Origin: Flavobacterium sp. 83
GTDB taxonomy: Bacteria; Bacteroidota; Bacteroidia; Flavobacteriales; Flavobacteriaceae
Direction: 5' to 3'
Assembly (NCBI RefSeq): GCF_000744835.1
Contig: NZ_JQMS01000001.1
Span: 1,426,001-1,490,000 of the forward strand
DNA: 64,000 nucleotides
Shown here: positions 35,421-43,383 of the stretch, piece after piece
How positions within the stretch are numbered: position 1 is the stretch's first letter
Layout: each line of letters begins with the position of its first letter
Notes under the pieces: model-generated
The model's input: only the letters and a program-made list of their open reading frames with translations
Databases searched by the model: none
What the model was told of the DNA's origin: nothing
Translations under genes and position numbers: made by a program

Positions 35421-35704
35421 AAAGCAACGTTATTTAAAATAATAAACAAAATGCTACAAAGCACGCTTGAAATGATGAGGTTGAATACTAATTTATGGTT
35501 CATTTGAGACAATATAGAAGTATTTACTAACATGCAAATTAAAACAGTAATGGCCAATTGTGTCATTTGTAAAATAGACGTGCCGTTAGATAGAATAAAC
35601 ATTGCAGCAGCGGCACCTAGACAACTTTGTCCAATAACTGCCATTGTTGAAGAACCAATAAAATTTTGTTCAAAATTTTCGAATGTTTTTTTATAGAGTG
35701 TCAT
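35417..35704 (-). CDS. small three-TM membrane protein, unknown function
   Basis: A 95-residue protein with a soluble N-terminus of about 17 residues and three hydrophobic helices (about residues 20-38, 48-65 and 74-92). I recognise no named family. It lies between the Crp/Fnr gene and the truncated globin gene and overlaps the latter by 4 nt, so it is translationally coupled to it. A role in the same oxygen or NO response is a guess from position. Confidence 0.6.
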   Translation of the reverse strand: MTLYKKTFENFEQNFIGSSTMAVIGQSCLGAAAAMFILSNGTSILQMTQLAITVLICMLVNTSILSQMNHKLVFNLIISSVLCSILFIILNNVAL

Positions 35705-35779
35705 AGTGTGTGAATTTTATAGAGCAAATTTAGTTGCACTTCCATCCAGTTTTTTATGACTTAAATCATAAAGCGAAAA

Positions 35780-36376
35780 TTAACGGTACACTTTTCGGTT
35801 AATGATTTTCAAAACTCCTTTTTTTTCTAATGATTTAATGGCTCGAATAACAGTTTCTACGCGGAGTCCGGTTAAATCGCCAATTTGCTGCCGGGTTAAA
35901 TCGATTCGATATCCGTTTTTATCTTCTTTAAAATTAAGATAAGCAATAGAATAATCAATGAGCCGCAATACCCTGTGTTCCGGTTCGTGAGTGGAAATCT
36001 CAGCTGCCATAACCGATTTATAATGCAAACGTTGGGCCAGATTCTCAATTATTTTTATGGATACTGATGGGTTTTCATTTAGCAATTTCATAAAATTATC
36101 TTTTGAAATACTTAGGATTTCTGAATCTTCAACAGCTATTGCATTAGCTGGATAGGGACGATTTAAAAATAAAGGAGGTTCTCCAAAACTTTGATTTTTA
36201 TTAAAAAAACCTTGAATGAATTCCCGACCGTCATCGTTAAAGTTATTCATTTTTACTTCTCCTGAAAGTATTTGATAGTAATGCATCGCTAGATTTCCTT
36301 CTATAAAAATGGTCTTTGTTTTTTTATACAACTTTAAAGTGGCGCCATATTTTTCCAGTAATTCAGTAGCTATCAT
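35780..36376 (-). CDS. Crp/Fnr family transcriptional regulator
   Basis: A 198-residue regulator. A cyclic-nucleotide-binding-like beta barrel (about residues 15-120, with GNLAMHYYQILSGEVKMN) is followed by a C-terminal helix-turn-helix (LTRQQIGDLTGLRVETVIRAIKSLEKKGVL, residues 160-189). The N-terminus lacks the cysteine cluster of Fnr, so it is not an iron-sulphur oxygen sensor of that type; in Bacteroidota such proteins include NO/heme sensors. It heads the membrane-protein/truncated-globin pair and is likely to control it. Confidence 0.87.
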   Translation of the reverse strand: MIATELLEKYGATLKLYKKTKTIFIEGNLAMHYYQILSGEVKMNNFNDDGREFIQGFFNKNQSFGEPPLFLNRPYPANAIAVEDSEILSISKDNFMKLLNENPSVSIKIIENLAQRLHYKSVMAAEISTHEPEHRVLRLIDYSIAYLNFKEDKNGYRIDLTRQQIGDLTGLRVETVIRAIKSLEKKGVLKIINRKVYR

Positions 36377-36472
36377 AATATTGTATTTGTTTTGGTTGAG
36401 AACTGTATGACAAATATAATTGATTCAAAAATAGTTCTTAGACTTAAAAAAAACTTTTACTTTTACACCTCT

Positions 36473-37189
36473 ATGAAGCAAAATATTTACAATCAACTAC
36501 TCCAAGGCAAGTTAGGAAACAAAAAGATGTTGGCCATTCTTCTGGATCCCGATAAAGTCGATTTGAATACTGTAGAAATTTTAATTGAAAAAATAAACCA
36601 ATCACCTGCAACTCATGTTTTTGTTGGCGGAAGCATCGTTGAAAACAATATTCTTAGCGAATTAATACAAAAGATTAAACAAGACTGCCAGTTGCCGGTT
36701 GTTCTTTTTCCCGGAAATCCATCTCAAATTTCAGATCTAGCCGATGCTATTTTATTTCTATCTCTGATATCAGGAAGAAATCCAGATTATTTAATAGAAC
36801 ATCAAGTAAAAGCGGCTCCTATTTTAAAACAAACTCAACTCGAAATCATTTCCACAGGATATATTTTAATCGAAAGCGGAACAGAAACAGCTGTAGAACG
36901 CGTAAGTAAAACCAAACCTTTAGATAGGAATAATCCCGAATTGGCATTGGCAACGGCACAAGCAGGCGAAATGTTAGGCAATAAGTTGGTTTATCTGGAA
37001 GCGGGAAGTGGTGCAAAACAAGCCGTCCCGTTAAAAATGATTGAATTAGTTTCTCAAAATATTGAAATACCATTACTTGTTGGCGGTGGTATAGTAGATT
37101 TGCAAGGAATTCAAAATGCATATGATTCGGGTGCCGATTTAGTCATAATAGGGACAGCTTTTGAAAATGACATGAACTTTTTTAAATAA
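36473..37189 (+). CDS. geranylgeranylglyceryl/heptaprenylglyceryl phosphate synthase
   Basis: A 238-residue TIM-barrel prenyltransferase of the PcrB/GGGPS family, which joins glycerol-1-phosphate to a polyprenyl diphosphate. Marks are LAILLDPDKVDL, VFVGGSIVENN, VVLFPGNPSQISDLADAILF, and the phosphate-binding LEAGSGAKQAVP and LLVGGGIVD. I take the ATG at 36473; upstream codons give an unlikely extension. A weak -7 box (TACTTTTA) precedes it. Such enzymes in Flavobacteriia are unusual because the lipid is archaeal-like. pnuC follows in 21 nt. Confidence 0.88.
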   Translation: MKQNIYNQLLQGKLGNKKMLAILLDPDKVDLNTVEILIEKINQSPATHVFVGGSIVENNILSELIQKIKQDCQLPVVLFPGNPSQISDLADAILFLSLISGRNPDYLIEHQVKAAPILKQTQLEIISTGYILIESGTETAVERVSKTKPLDRNNPELALATAQAGEMLGNKLVYLEAGSGAKQAVPLKMIELVSQNIEIPLLVGGGIVDLQGIQNAYDSGADLVIIGTAFENDMNFFK

Positions 37190-37210
37190 AATTAATAATA
37201 AAATTATCTA

Positions 37211-37846
37211 ATGTTTGAATATTTGTTTTCTCAATATCGAGAGTATCCTACGATTGATATAGTTTTAGAAATTATAGCAGTGCTATTTGGTTTATTAAGT
37301 GTTTGGTATGCCAAAAAAGATGATATTTTGGTTTTTCCAACCGGATTAGTGAGTACATTTATTTATGTTTACTTGTTGTGGAAATGGACTTTATGGGGTG
37401 ATATGATGATCAATGGTTATTATTTTATAATGAGTATTTATGGTTGGTACCATTGGACACGGAAGAAAGGAAACATTGTCGAATACCCAATTTCAAAAAT
37501 TTCCAATTATGAAAAACGAATTTCCATAATTATTTTTATATTTACAATTGTATTTGTAGTTTCAGTTTATCACTATTTTGATAAGTTCACTACTTGGTAT
37601 GCTTTCGTTGATACCTTTTTAACAGGTGTTTTCTTTATAGGGATGTGGTTAATGGCAAAAAGAAAAATCGAGAATTGGATATTTTGGATTATTGGAGATG
37701 TCATTTCTATTCCTCTATATTTCGCAAAAGGTTTTACCTTTACAAGTTTTCAATATATAATATTCACAATTGTTGCCGTTTATGGCTATTTAGAATGGAA
37801 AAAAAACTTATACAATACCAACAGTCCGGAATTACCAAAATTGTAA
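37211..37846 (+). CDS. pnuC: PnuC family vitamin transporter
   Basis: A 211-residue protein with seven hydrophobic helices and the W-rich IYGWYHWTRKKGN loop, as in the PnuC family. Classical PnuC carries nicotinamide riboside, but relatives carry thiamine (PnuT) or riboflavin. The overlapping next gene encodes a NadR-like kinase, which supports nicotinamide riboside trapped by phosphorylation. A TPP-riboswitch receptor lies 2.7 kb downstream, which leaves PnuT possible. No TPP element was seen in its own leader. It overlaps the kinase gene by 52 nt. Confidence 0.85.
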   Translation: MFEYLFSQYREYPTIDIVLEIIAVLFGLLSVWYAKKDDILVFPTGLVSTFIYVYLLWKWTLWGDMMINGYYFIMSIYGWYHWTRKKGNIVEYPISKISNYEKRISIIIFIFTIVFVVSVYHYFDKFTTWYAFVDTFLTGVFFIGMWLMAKRKIENWIFWIIGDVISIPLYFAKGFTFTSFQYIIFTIVAVYGYLEWKKNLYNTNSPELPKL

Positions 37847-39960
37847 AAATCGCCCTTTTTGGTCCTGAAAGTACGGGTAAAACTACATTAGCAAAACAGC
37901 TTGCGGAATATTACAAAACAGAATGGGTTCCCGAATTTGCTCGAGACTATCTTCAAGAAAAGTGGGATATAAATCAAGGTGTTTGCGATATTGATGATAT
38001 GTTACCAATTGCTTATGGTCAGATAAAATTAGAAAATGAATTTTTATCTACAGCCAATGGATATCTTTTTTGTGATACTAATTTAATGGTTACCAAGGTG
38101 TTTTCAGAAGTGTATTATAACTATTGCAATCCCTTATTAAACCAAGCAGCTCTTGAACATGAATATGATTTGTTTTTTCTGACTGATATTGATCTTCCGT
38201 GGGAGAAAGACGACTTAAGAGATGATTCCAAAGAAAGAAAATTGATGTTTAATGCTTTCAAGCAATCTTTAATAGAAAACAAAAAGCCATTTATTACTCT
38301 TTCTGGAGATAAAATTTCACGATTAAACAAAGCTATTTCAATCATTGATAATTTGACAGAAGCCAAAAAAATAGGTTTCTCATCTATTGATTTTGTTCAA
38401 ATTTATGAAAATGAAGTTTCATTGGAAAACATCAAACTACAATTGAATTTCTTTAGAAATGGAATAGTAAAGAGTAATCTGGTAAAACCAGCAACTTTAT
38501 TAGACGGAATTTTAAAATTATCTGAAAGTGATTTTCAAGAGAAAGCAGTTTTTTTTGATGAAAACAAATCAAATTTTAAACTGGAAAAATTTGTACCTGC
38601 TTCTGGAGCGGCAACCAGAATGTTTAAGTTTTTGATCACTTTCATGAAAGATTATGATATTGAAAATGATACAATTAATGGATATATAAATAAAAATAAA
38701 GATCTTGAGCTTTCAATTTTTATTGTAGGTTTAGAAAAATTCCCATTTTTTAAGACAATTGACAAGAAGCTTAGAGAAGAATTTCCTAATTTTGAATCTC
38801 TTGAGAGAGATTATAAAAACTATTATTTCATACAATTACTTTTAGCTAAAAATCATTTCGATTTTTCAAGCAAACCTAAAGGGGCATTGCCTTTCCATAA
38901 AAACCAAAAAAAAATCGTAACGCCAGTCGAAGAACATCTTGATGAATGCATTTTCTATACAAATTCAAATAATAGTTCAAATTTGCATTTTACGGTTTCT
39001 GAAACCCATTTTGGACAATTTGAAAGCATTATTGATAAACTTAAAGATGGCTTTGAAACAAAATCAAAAACAGCAATAAATGTAAACTATTCTTGTCAGA
39101 ATAAGAAAACAGACACCATTGCAGTTGATTTTGAGAACAACCCTTTTAGAGATGAAAATGGGAGGTTATTTTTTAGACCAGGAGGTCATGGTGCGTTAAT
39201 AGAAAATTTGAATCAATTGGATTCAGATATTGTATTTATTAAAAATATCGATAACGTAATTCAGAATAATGTTGAAAAAACTGGAATATATAAAAAAGCA
39301 TTAGCAGGAATTTTAATTGAATTACAACAACAAATATTTAAATATTTGCAGGCGTTTGATGATGGAGAAATTCAAGAAGAAAACATGGATGAAATTCTTC
39401 TTTTTTTGAAGGAAAAATTAAATATCAGAATTTCAGATGAATTCCGAAAGTTTACTTTTGAGAATAAAGTTATCGAAATACAATCCGTTTTAAACAAACC
39501 CATAAGAGTTTGTGGGATGGTTAAAAATGAGGGTGAAGCAGGTGGAGGTCCTTTTTGGGTAAAAGACTATGAAGGAGGTATTTCGTTACAAATCGTAGAA
39601 AGTTCACAAGTTGACAGGTTGAATGAAAATCAAAATAAAATTCTAAATGCATCTACACATTTTAACCCTGTAGATTTAGTTTGTGGGATAAAAAATTACA
39701 AAAATGAGAAGTATGATTTGGTTCAGTTTGTAGATCATAATAGCGGATTTATAGTCGAGAAAACTGCTTTTGGAAGAGATGTTAAATCATATGAATTGCC
39801 GGGATTATGGAATGGTGCCATGAAAAACTGGATCACCATATTTGTTCAGGTTCCTTTAATCACGTTTAATCCCGTGAAAAGTGTAAATGATTTATTAAAA
39901 ACGGCACACCAACCTGAAAAAATTGAAAAGAGAAAAAATAATAACCGAATTAGGTCTTAA
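37795..39960 (+). CDS. NadR-like kinase fused to a DUF4301 domain
   Basis: A 721-residue two-domain protein. Residues 1-190 are the ribosylnicotinamide-kinase-like domain of NadR, with P-loop GPESTGKT at 23-30 and WVPEFARDYL at 44-53. The NMN adenylyltransferase domain of E. coli NadR is missing. Residues from about 197 are DUF4301 (FVPASGAATRMFK, PGGHGAL, NEGEAGGGPFWVKD), a nucleotidyltransferase-like domain. The halves join across an A7 run at 38365-38371. I use the ATG at 37795, inside pnuC, since it gives the kinase N-terminus. Confidence 0.85.
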   Translation: MEKKLIQYQQSGITKIVKIALFGPESTGKTTLAKQLAEYYKTEWVPEFARDYLQEKWDINQGVCDIDDMLPIAYGQIKLENEFLSTANGYLFCDTNLMVTKVFSEVYYNYCNPLLNQAALEHEYDLFFLTDIDLPWEKDDLRDDSKERKLMFNAFKQSLIENKKPFITLSGDKISRLNKAISIIDNLTEAKKIGFSSIDFVQIYENEVSLENIKLQLNFFRNGIVKSNLVKPATLLDGILKLSESDFQEKAVFFDENKSNFKLEKFVPASGAATRMFKFLITFMKDYDIENDTINGYINKNKDLELSIFIVGLEKFPFFKTIDKKLREEFPNFESLERDYKNYYFIQLLLAKNHFDFSSKPKGALPFHKNQKKIVTPVEEHLDECIFYTNSNNSSNLHFTVSETHFGQFESIIDKLKDGFETKSKTAINVNYSCQNKKTDTIAVDFENNPFRDENGRLFFRPGGHGALIENLNQLDSDIVFIKNIDNVIQNNVEKTGIYKKALAGILIELQQQIFKYLQAFDDGEIQEENMDEILLFLKEKLNIRISDEFRKFTFENKVIEIQSVLNKPIRVCGMVKNEGEAGGGPFWVKDYEGGISLQIVESSQVDRLNENQNKILNASTHFNPVDLVCGIKNYKNEKYDLVQFVDHNSGFIVEKTAFGRDVKSYELPGLWNGAMKNWITIFVQVPLITFNPVKSVNDLLKTAHQPEKIEKRKNNNRIRS

Positions 39961-40327
39961 AGCTGTTCGGAGTAGTGGTGCCGGCGGACAAAATGTAAAT
40001 AAGGTTTCTTCTAAGGTAGTCTTAACTTTTGATTTGAAAAATTCTCAAGCATTGACCGAAGAAGAGAAATTGTTGCTTGAAACTAAATTGTCTTCGAGGC
40101 TAACAACGGATTTGGTTTTGATTTTGAACTGTGATGAAGATCGAAGTCAACTTAAAAACAAAGAAATTGTAATCAAACGATTTTTACAAATTATAACTAA
40201 CGGGTTAATTATTCCTAAAGAACGAAAGGCTACTAAAATTCCAAAGTCAATTATCCGAAAGCGAATAAAAGATAAAAAAAATGTTTCTGAAATCAAGAAA
40301 AACAGAAAGAGACCTAGTCTAGATTAG
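39923..40327 (+). CDS. arfB: ribosome-rescue peptide-release factor ArfB (YaeJ-like)
   Basis: A 134-residue release-factor-like protein with the catalytic GGQ at residues 21-23 (SSGAGGQNVNKV) and a basic C-terminal tail (RKRIKDKKN, KKNRKRPSLD). It lacks codon-recognition domains, so it hydrolyses peptidyl-tRNA on stalled ribosomes with an empty mRNA channel. The only usable start is a TTG at 39923, which lies inside the DUF4301 gene (38-nt overlap). A 19-bp stem terminator overlaps its 3' end. Confidence 0.9.
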   Translation: MKREKIITELGLKAVRSSGAGGQNVNKVSSKVVLTFDLKNSQALTEEEKLLLETKLSSRLTTDLVLILNCDEDRSQLKNKEIVIKRFLQIITNGLIIPKERKATKIPKSIIRKRIKDKKNVSEIKKNRKRPSLD

Positions 40328-40343
40328 GTCTCTTTCTGTTTTT
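40298..40343 (+). terminator. long-stem terminator spanning the arfB stop
   Basis: A 19-bp perfect stem (40298-40316 with 40325-40343; core AGAGACCTA/TAGGTCTCT) has an 8-nt loop and T-rich right end. The arfB stop codon is within it. It also separates arfB from the downstream riboswitch. Confidence 0.85.
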
Positions 40344-40378
40344 ATGTTCTAAAGCTTTTAACTTTAAACTAAAAAAAC

Positions 40379-40386
40379 TACTTTTG
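40379..40386 (+). promoter_or_regulatory. -7 box TACTTTTG in front of the TPP riboswitch
   Basis: TACTTTTG fits TAnnTTTG and lies 5-10 nt before the first conserved riboswitch bases, so the transcript should begin right at the aptamer. A weak TTT/TTA stands at the -33 position. Confidence 0.6.
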
Positions 40387-40390
40387 TACC

Positions 40391-40470
40391 GTCTCAAAGG
40401 GGTGCTCTAAATTACGAGCTGAGATTATACCCAAAGAACCTGGACAAGTAATGTTGTCAAGGGAAAAAAT
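40391..40470 (+). promoter_or_regulatory. TPP riboswitch (thi-box) upstream of the TonB-dependent receptor
   Basis: The conserved thi-box blocks are in order: GGGGTGC (40399-40405), GCTGAGAT (40418-40425), ACCC, GAACCTG (40436-40442) and a closing CAAGGGAA. It should sense thiamine diphosphate and shut off the receptor gene 100 nt downstream. The expression platform is not clear; no strong terminator is seen before 40572, so translational control is possible. Confidence 0.92.
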
Positions 40471-40571
40471 GACAGAAAAGAGTGTTTTATAATTCGATTT
40501 GTCATAGGAAACAATCATTTATTAATTTAACAAAAGAATAATTCCCCCTTTTATTCGTAATCTTTTTACGG

Positions 40572-42740
40572 ATGAACACTTTATTTTATTTTATTGGCCG
40601 CAAAGGCGAAAACACACACAGCACAAAGACGAAACCTTCTAACCTAGTATTAATTCGTCTGTTATCTATTATCTTTTCTCTATTTTCTGTAGTCTCTTTT
40701 TCTCAAGTAAAAGACACCACAAAAGTAAACCAACTGGATGAAGTCTTGGTTTCGGCAGTTCGTGTTACTTCAAAAACACCAGTTAGTTTTAGTAATTTGG
40801 ACAAAAAAGAAATCAAGTTTCGAAACTTAGGACAAGACATTCCCATTTTGATGAATTATTTGCCTTCAGTTGTCACGACATCTGATGCTGGAAATGGAGT
40901 GGGGTATACTGGAATCCGTGTTCGTGGTAGCGATGCAACAAGAGTTAATGTCACTATCAACGGAATTCCTTATAATGATTCCGAAAGCCATGGAACGTAT
41001 TGGGTAAATATGCCGGATTTTGCCTCTTCGGTGGAGAGTCTGCAATTGCAGCGTGGTGTAGGAACTTCAACAAATGGAGCAGGTGCTTTTGGGGCGAGTT
41101 TAAACATGTTGACGGATTCCTATTCTGATAAACCATCTGGAGAAATTTCTAATTCATTTGGAAGTTTTAATACTCAAAAGCATACCGTAAAATTTAGCAC
41201 AGGATTGATGAATGACCATTTTGAAATTGCAGGTCGTTTGTCAGCATTAAAATCAGATGGTTATGTAGATAGAGGTGCTTCTGACTTGAAATCGTATTTT
41301 CTACAAGGAACTTATGTAGGGAAAACTACTTTAATTAAAGCGTTGGCTTTTGGTGGAAAAGAAAAAACCTACCAATCTTGGAACGGAATTGACGAAGCAA
41401 CTTTAAACAGTGACAGAACGTTTAATTCCTCTGGAATTTTTACGGATGAGTTAGGTAATGTAAGATATTATAATAACGAAACGGATAATTATCAACAAGA
41501 TCATTATCAATTACATTGGAACGAAAAAGTATCTAGTAATTGGAGTACTAATTTAGCTTTTCATTATACTAAAGGAAAAGGATATTATGAAAATTATAAA
41601 GAAGACGCTAATTTTTCTGACTATGGATTGCAGCCAGTAGGCGTTTTAACAACAACGGATTTAATTCGTCAAAAATGGTTGGATAATGATTTCTATGGAA
41701 CTACATTTTCTGCAAATTATGCAACTGAAAAGCTTGATGTTATTTTTGGCGGTGGTTACAATAAATATGAAGGCAGTCATTTTGGAAAAGTAATTTGGGC
41801 TCGTTATGCCTCTCAAAGTGAGTTGGGAGATCATTATTATGATGATTTTGCAACTAAAACAGATGGTAATGTTTTTGCAAAAGCAAACTATCAAATAACG
41901 GACGGAATAAGTTTATTTGGAGATTTGCAACTTAGAAATGTACATTATAAAGCAGATAGTTATGAAACTGGTTCCGTAAATGATAATTTTAATTTTTTCA
42001 ACCCAAAGGCGGGATTGAATTTTGACATCAATAGTAAAAACAAGCTTTATTTTTCCTATGCAAGAGCTAATCGGGAACCAAACAGAACGGATTATGAAGG
42101 CGGAAATGCTAAGCCAGAAAAGTTGAATGACTTTGAATTAGGTTGGAGATATGCTTCTGACAAAGTGAAATTTAATTCGAACGTATATTATATGGCCTAC
42201 AAAGACCAGTTGATATTAACTGGAAAATTAGATGATGTAGGAAGTCCAATTCGATCTAATAGCGAAAAAAGTTACCGTTTAGGACTTGAAGTTGATGCTA
42301 CAATCGCGGTATCGGAACAATTTATCATTCGCCCTAATTTTACCTTGAGTGCTAATAAAAATATTGATTTAGCGGTTGAAGGGGAGAATTACGGAACTAC
42401 TGATATTGCTTATTCACCATCTGTAATTGTTGGAAATATTTTGGTTTATAAACCTATAGAAAATTTTCAGATCTCTTGGATGCAAAAATTTGTAGGAAAA
42501 CAATACATGAATAATATCGAATTACCGGCTGCAAAGTTGGCAGATTATTTCGTGAACGATTTGAATATAGCTTATGAAATCAAACCAAAATCAGTTTTTA
42601 AATCAATTATTGTGACTGGTTTGATAAATAATGTTTTAGACAAGAAATATGTTTCCAATGGGTATATGTGGGATGTTTATCCCTACTATTATCCACAAGC
42701 CGGAATTAACTTTTTGGTTGGATTAACGCTGAAGTTTTAG
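40572..42740 (+). CDS. TonB-dependent outer-membrane receptor, probably for thiamine
   Basis: A 722-residue receptor with plug domain (about residues 75-190, with VRGSDATRVNVTINGIPYND) and a beta-barrel ending in LTLKF. Expression from a TPP riboswitch points to uptake of thiamine or its precursors; Bacteroides has a comparable riboswitch-controlled receptor. The signal peptide (about residues 27-47, SIIFSLFSVVSFSQ) has an unusual extra N-terminal stretch of about 27 residues with no closer ATG, encoded by a low-complexity GCAAAGGCG/GCACAAAGACG sequence. No TonB-binding box variant was checked in detail. Confidence 0.88.
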   Translation: MNTLFYFIGRKGENTHSTKTKPSNLVLIRLLSIIFSLFSVVSFSQVKDTTKVNQLDEVLVSAVRVTSKTPVSFSNLDKKEIKFRNLGQDIPILMNYLPSVVTTSDAGNGVGYTGIRVRGSDATRVNVTINGIPYNDSESHGTYWVNMPDFASSVESLQLQRGVGTSTNGAGAFGASLNMLTDSYSDKPSGEISNSFGSFNTQKHTVKFSTGLMNDHFEIAGRLSALKSDGYVDRGASDLKSYFLQGTYVGKTTLIKALAFGGKEKTYQSWNGIDEATLNSDRTFNSSGIFTDELGNVRYYNNETDNYQQDHYQLHWNEKVSSNWSTNLAFHYTKGKGYYENYKEDANFSDYGLQPVGVLTTTDLIRQKWLDNDFYGTTFSANYATEKLDVIFGGGYNKYEGSHFGKVIWARYASQSELGDHYYDDFATKTDGNVFAKANYQITDGISLFGDLQLRNVHYKADSYETGSVNDNFNFFNPKAGLNFDINSKNKLYFSYARANREPNRTDYEGGNAKPEKLNDFELGWRYASDKVKFNSNVYYMAYKDQLILTGKLDDVGSPIRSNSEKSYRLGLEVDATIAVSEQFIIRPNFTLSANKNIDLAVEGENYGTTDIAYSPSVIVGNILVYKPIENFQISWMQKFVGKQYMNNIELPAAKLADYFVNDLNIAYEIKPKSVFKSIIVTGLINNVLDKKYVSNGYMWDVYPYYYPQAGINFLVGLTLKF

Positions 42741-42756
42741 GTTATTATTGATTAAA

Positions 42757-42795
42757 ACAAAAAATCCTGATAGTTTAACTGTCAGGATTTTTTTA
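42757..42795. terminator. bidirectional terminator after the TonB-dependent receptor
   Basis: ATCCTGATAG pairs with CTGTCAGGAT (one G-T) around TTTAA, with A and T runs either side. It also serves the Rieske-like gene. Confidence 0.82.
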
Positions 42796-42799
42796 TGCT

Positions 42800-43219
42800 T
42801 TAATTGTACACTCTAAGGATATTTCCATTAACTTCCACACGATATTGTTTTAAGGGATATTGTGCACCACCTTGGGCTTGGCCCGTAAACAAACTGTATT
42901 CTTTATTATCACAAGAGCATATAGCGTTAATTCCTTTTATAGTCATGGTAGAACAAGTACTCAGTGCTTGATTAGGACACGCAGCATCGAATGCATTATA
43001 ACCACTTCCTGTATTGAATACAAAGATCCCTTTGGCTCCAACTCCAGAATAATAAACTGCGTTACTAGGATATTGTAGAATCGAGTAAGCGGGCAAATTC
43101 ATATTGAGATCTAAAGTAAAAGTGTAATTAGGTATATATGGGTTTTTATTGTTAAAACCATTATCACTGCAAGCAAAGAAAAAAGGAATAATCAGGGATA
43201 CCAAAAGCAGTTTTTTCAT
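42800..43219 (-). CDS. Rieske-like lipoprotein lacking the cluster histidines
   Basis: A 139-residue lipoprotein, lipobox FFAC (Cys17). The second half has a Rieske-fold pattern: AFDAACPNQA, then ICSCDNKEYSLFTG and YPLKQYRVE. In true Rieske proteins the cluster is held by CxH and CxxH; here the histidine positions read Asn and Asp and there is no histidine in the domain, so a Rieske 2Fe-2S centre is not expected. Four cysteines remain. It ends at a bidirectional terminator. Function is unknown; it is probably an outer-membrane or periplasmic structural relative. Confidence 0.7.
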   Translation of the reverse strand: MKKLLLVSLIIPFFFACSDNGFNNKNPYIPNYTFTLDLNMNLPAYSILQYPSNAVYYSGVGAKGIFVFNTGSGYNAFDAACPNQALSTCSTMTIKGINAICSCDNKEYSLFTGQAQGGAQYPLKQYRVEVNGNILRVYN

Positions 43220-43320
43220 TATTCAAAATATATTAAAAGAATTAGCGAAACAAATTTAATTTATTTAACTTTGAATTATATATGATTAACATATATTTAT
43301 AGGCTATAAAAAATTAATAG

Positions 43321-43328
43321 TATCTTTG
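43321..43328 (+). promoter_or_regulatory. -7 box TATCTTTG for greA
   Basis: TATCTTTG fits TAnnTTTG and lies 56 nt before the greA ATG, just before a terminator hairpin. No TTG is seen 19 nt upstream. Confidence 0.6.
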
Positions 43329-43335
43329 TGGAAAG

Positions 43336-43360
43336 AAATCCCGTCCTGATGGGATTTTTT
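43336..43360 (+). terminator. terminator-like hairpin in the greA leader
   Basis: AAATCCC (43336-43342) pairs with GGGATTT (43351-43357) around an 8-nt loop, with T continuing to 43360. It lies about 8 nt after the -7 box and 24 nt before the greA ATG. No plus-strand gene precedes it, so it must act on the greA transcript. Confidence 0.8.
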
Positions 43361-43383
43361 CTATTTATATAAATGACGAAATT

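Noticed and set aside
37645..37794. Upstream extension of the NadR-DUF4301 frame inside pnuC
   Set aside because: The extra 50 residues are pnuC in a shifted frame; the kinase N-terminus begins at 37795.
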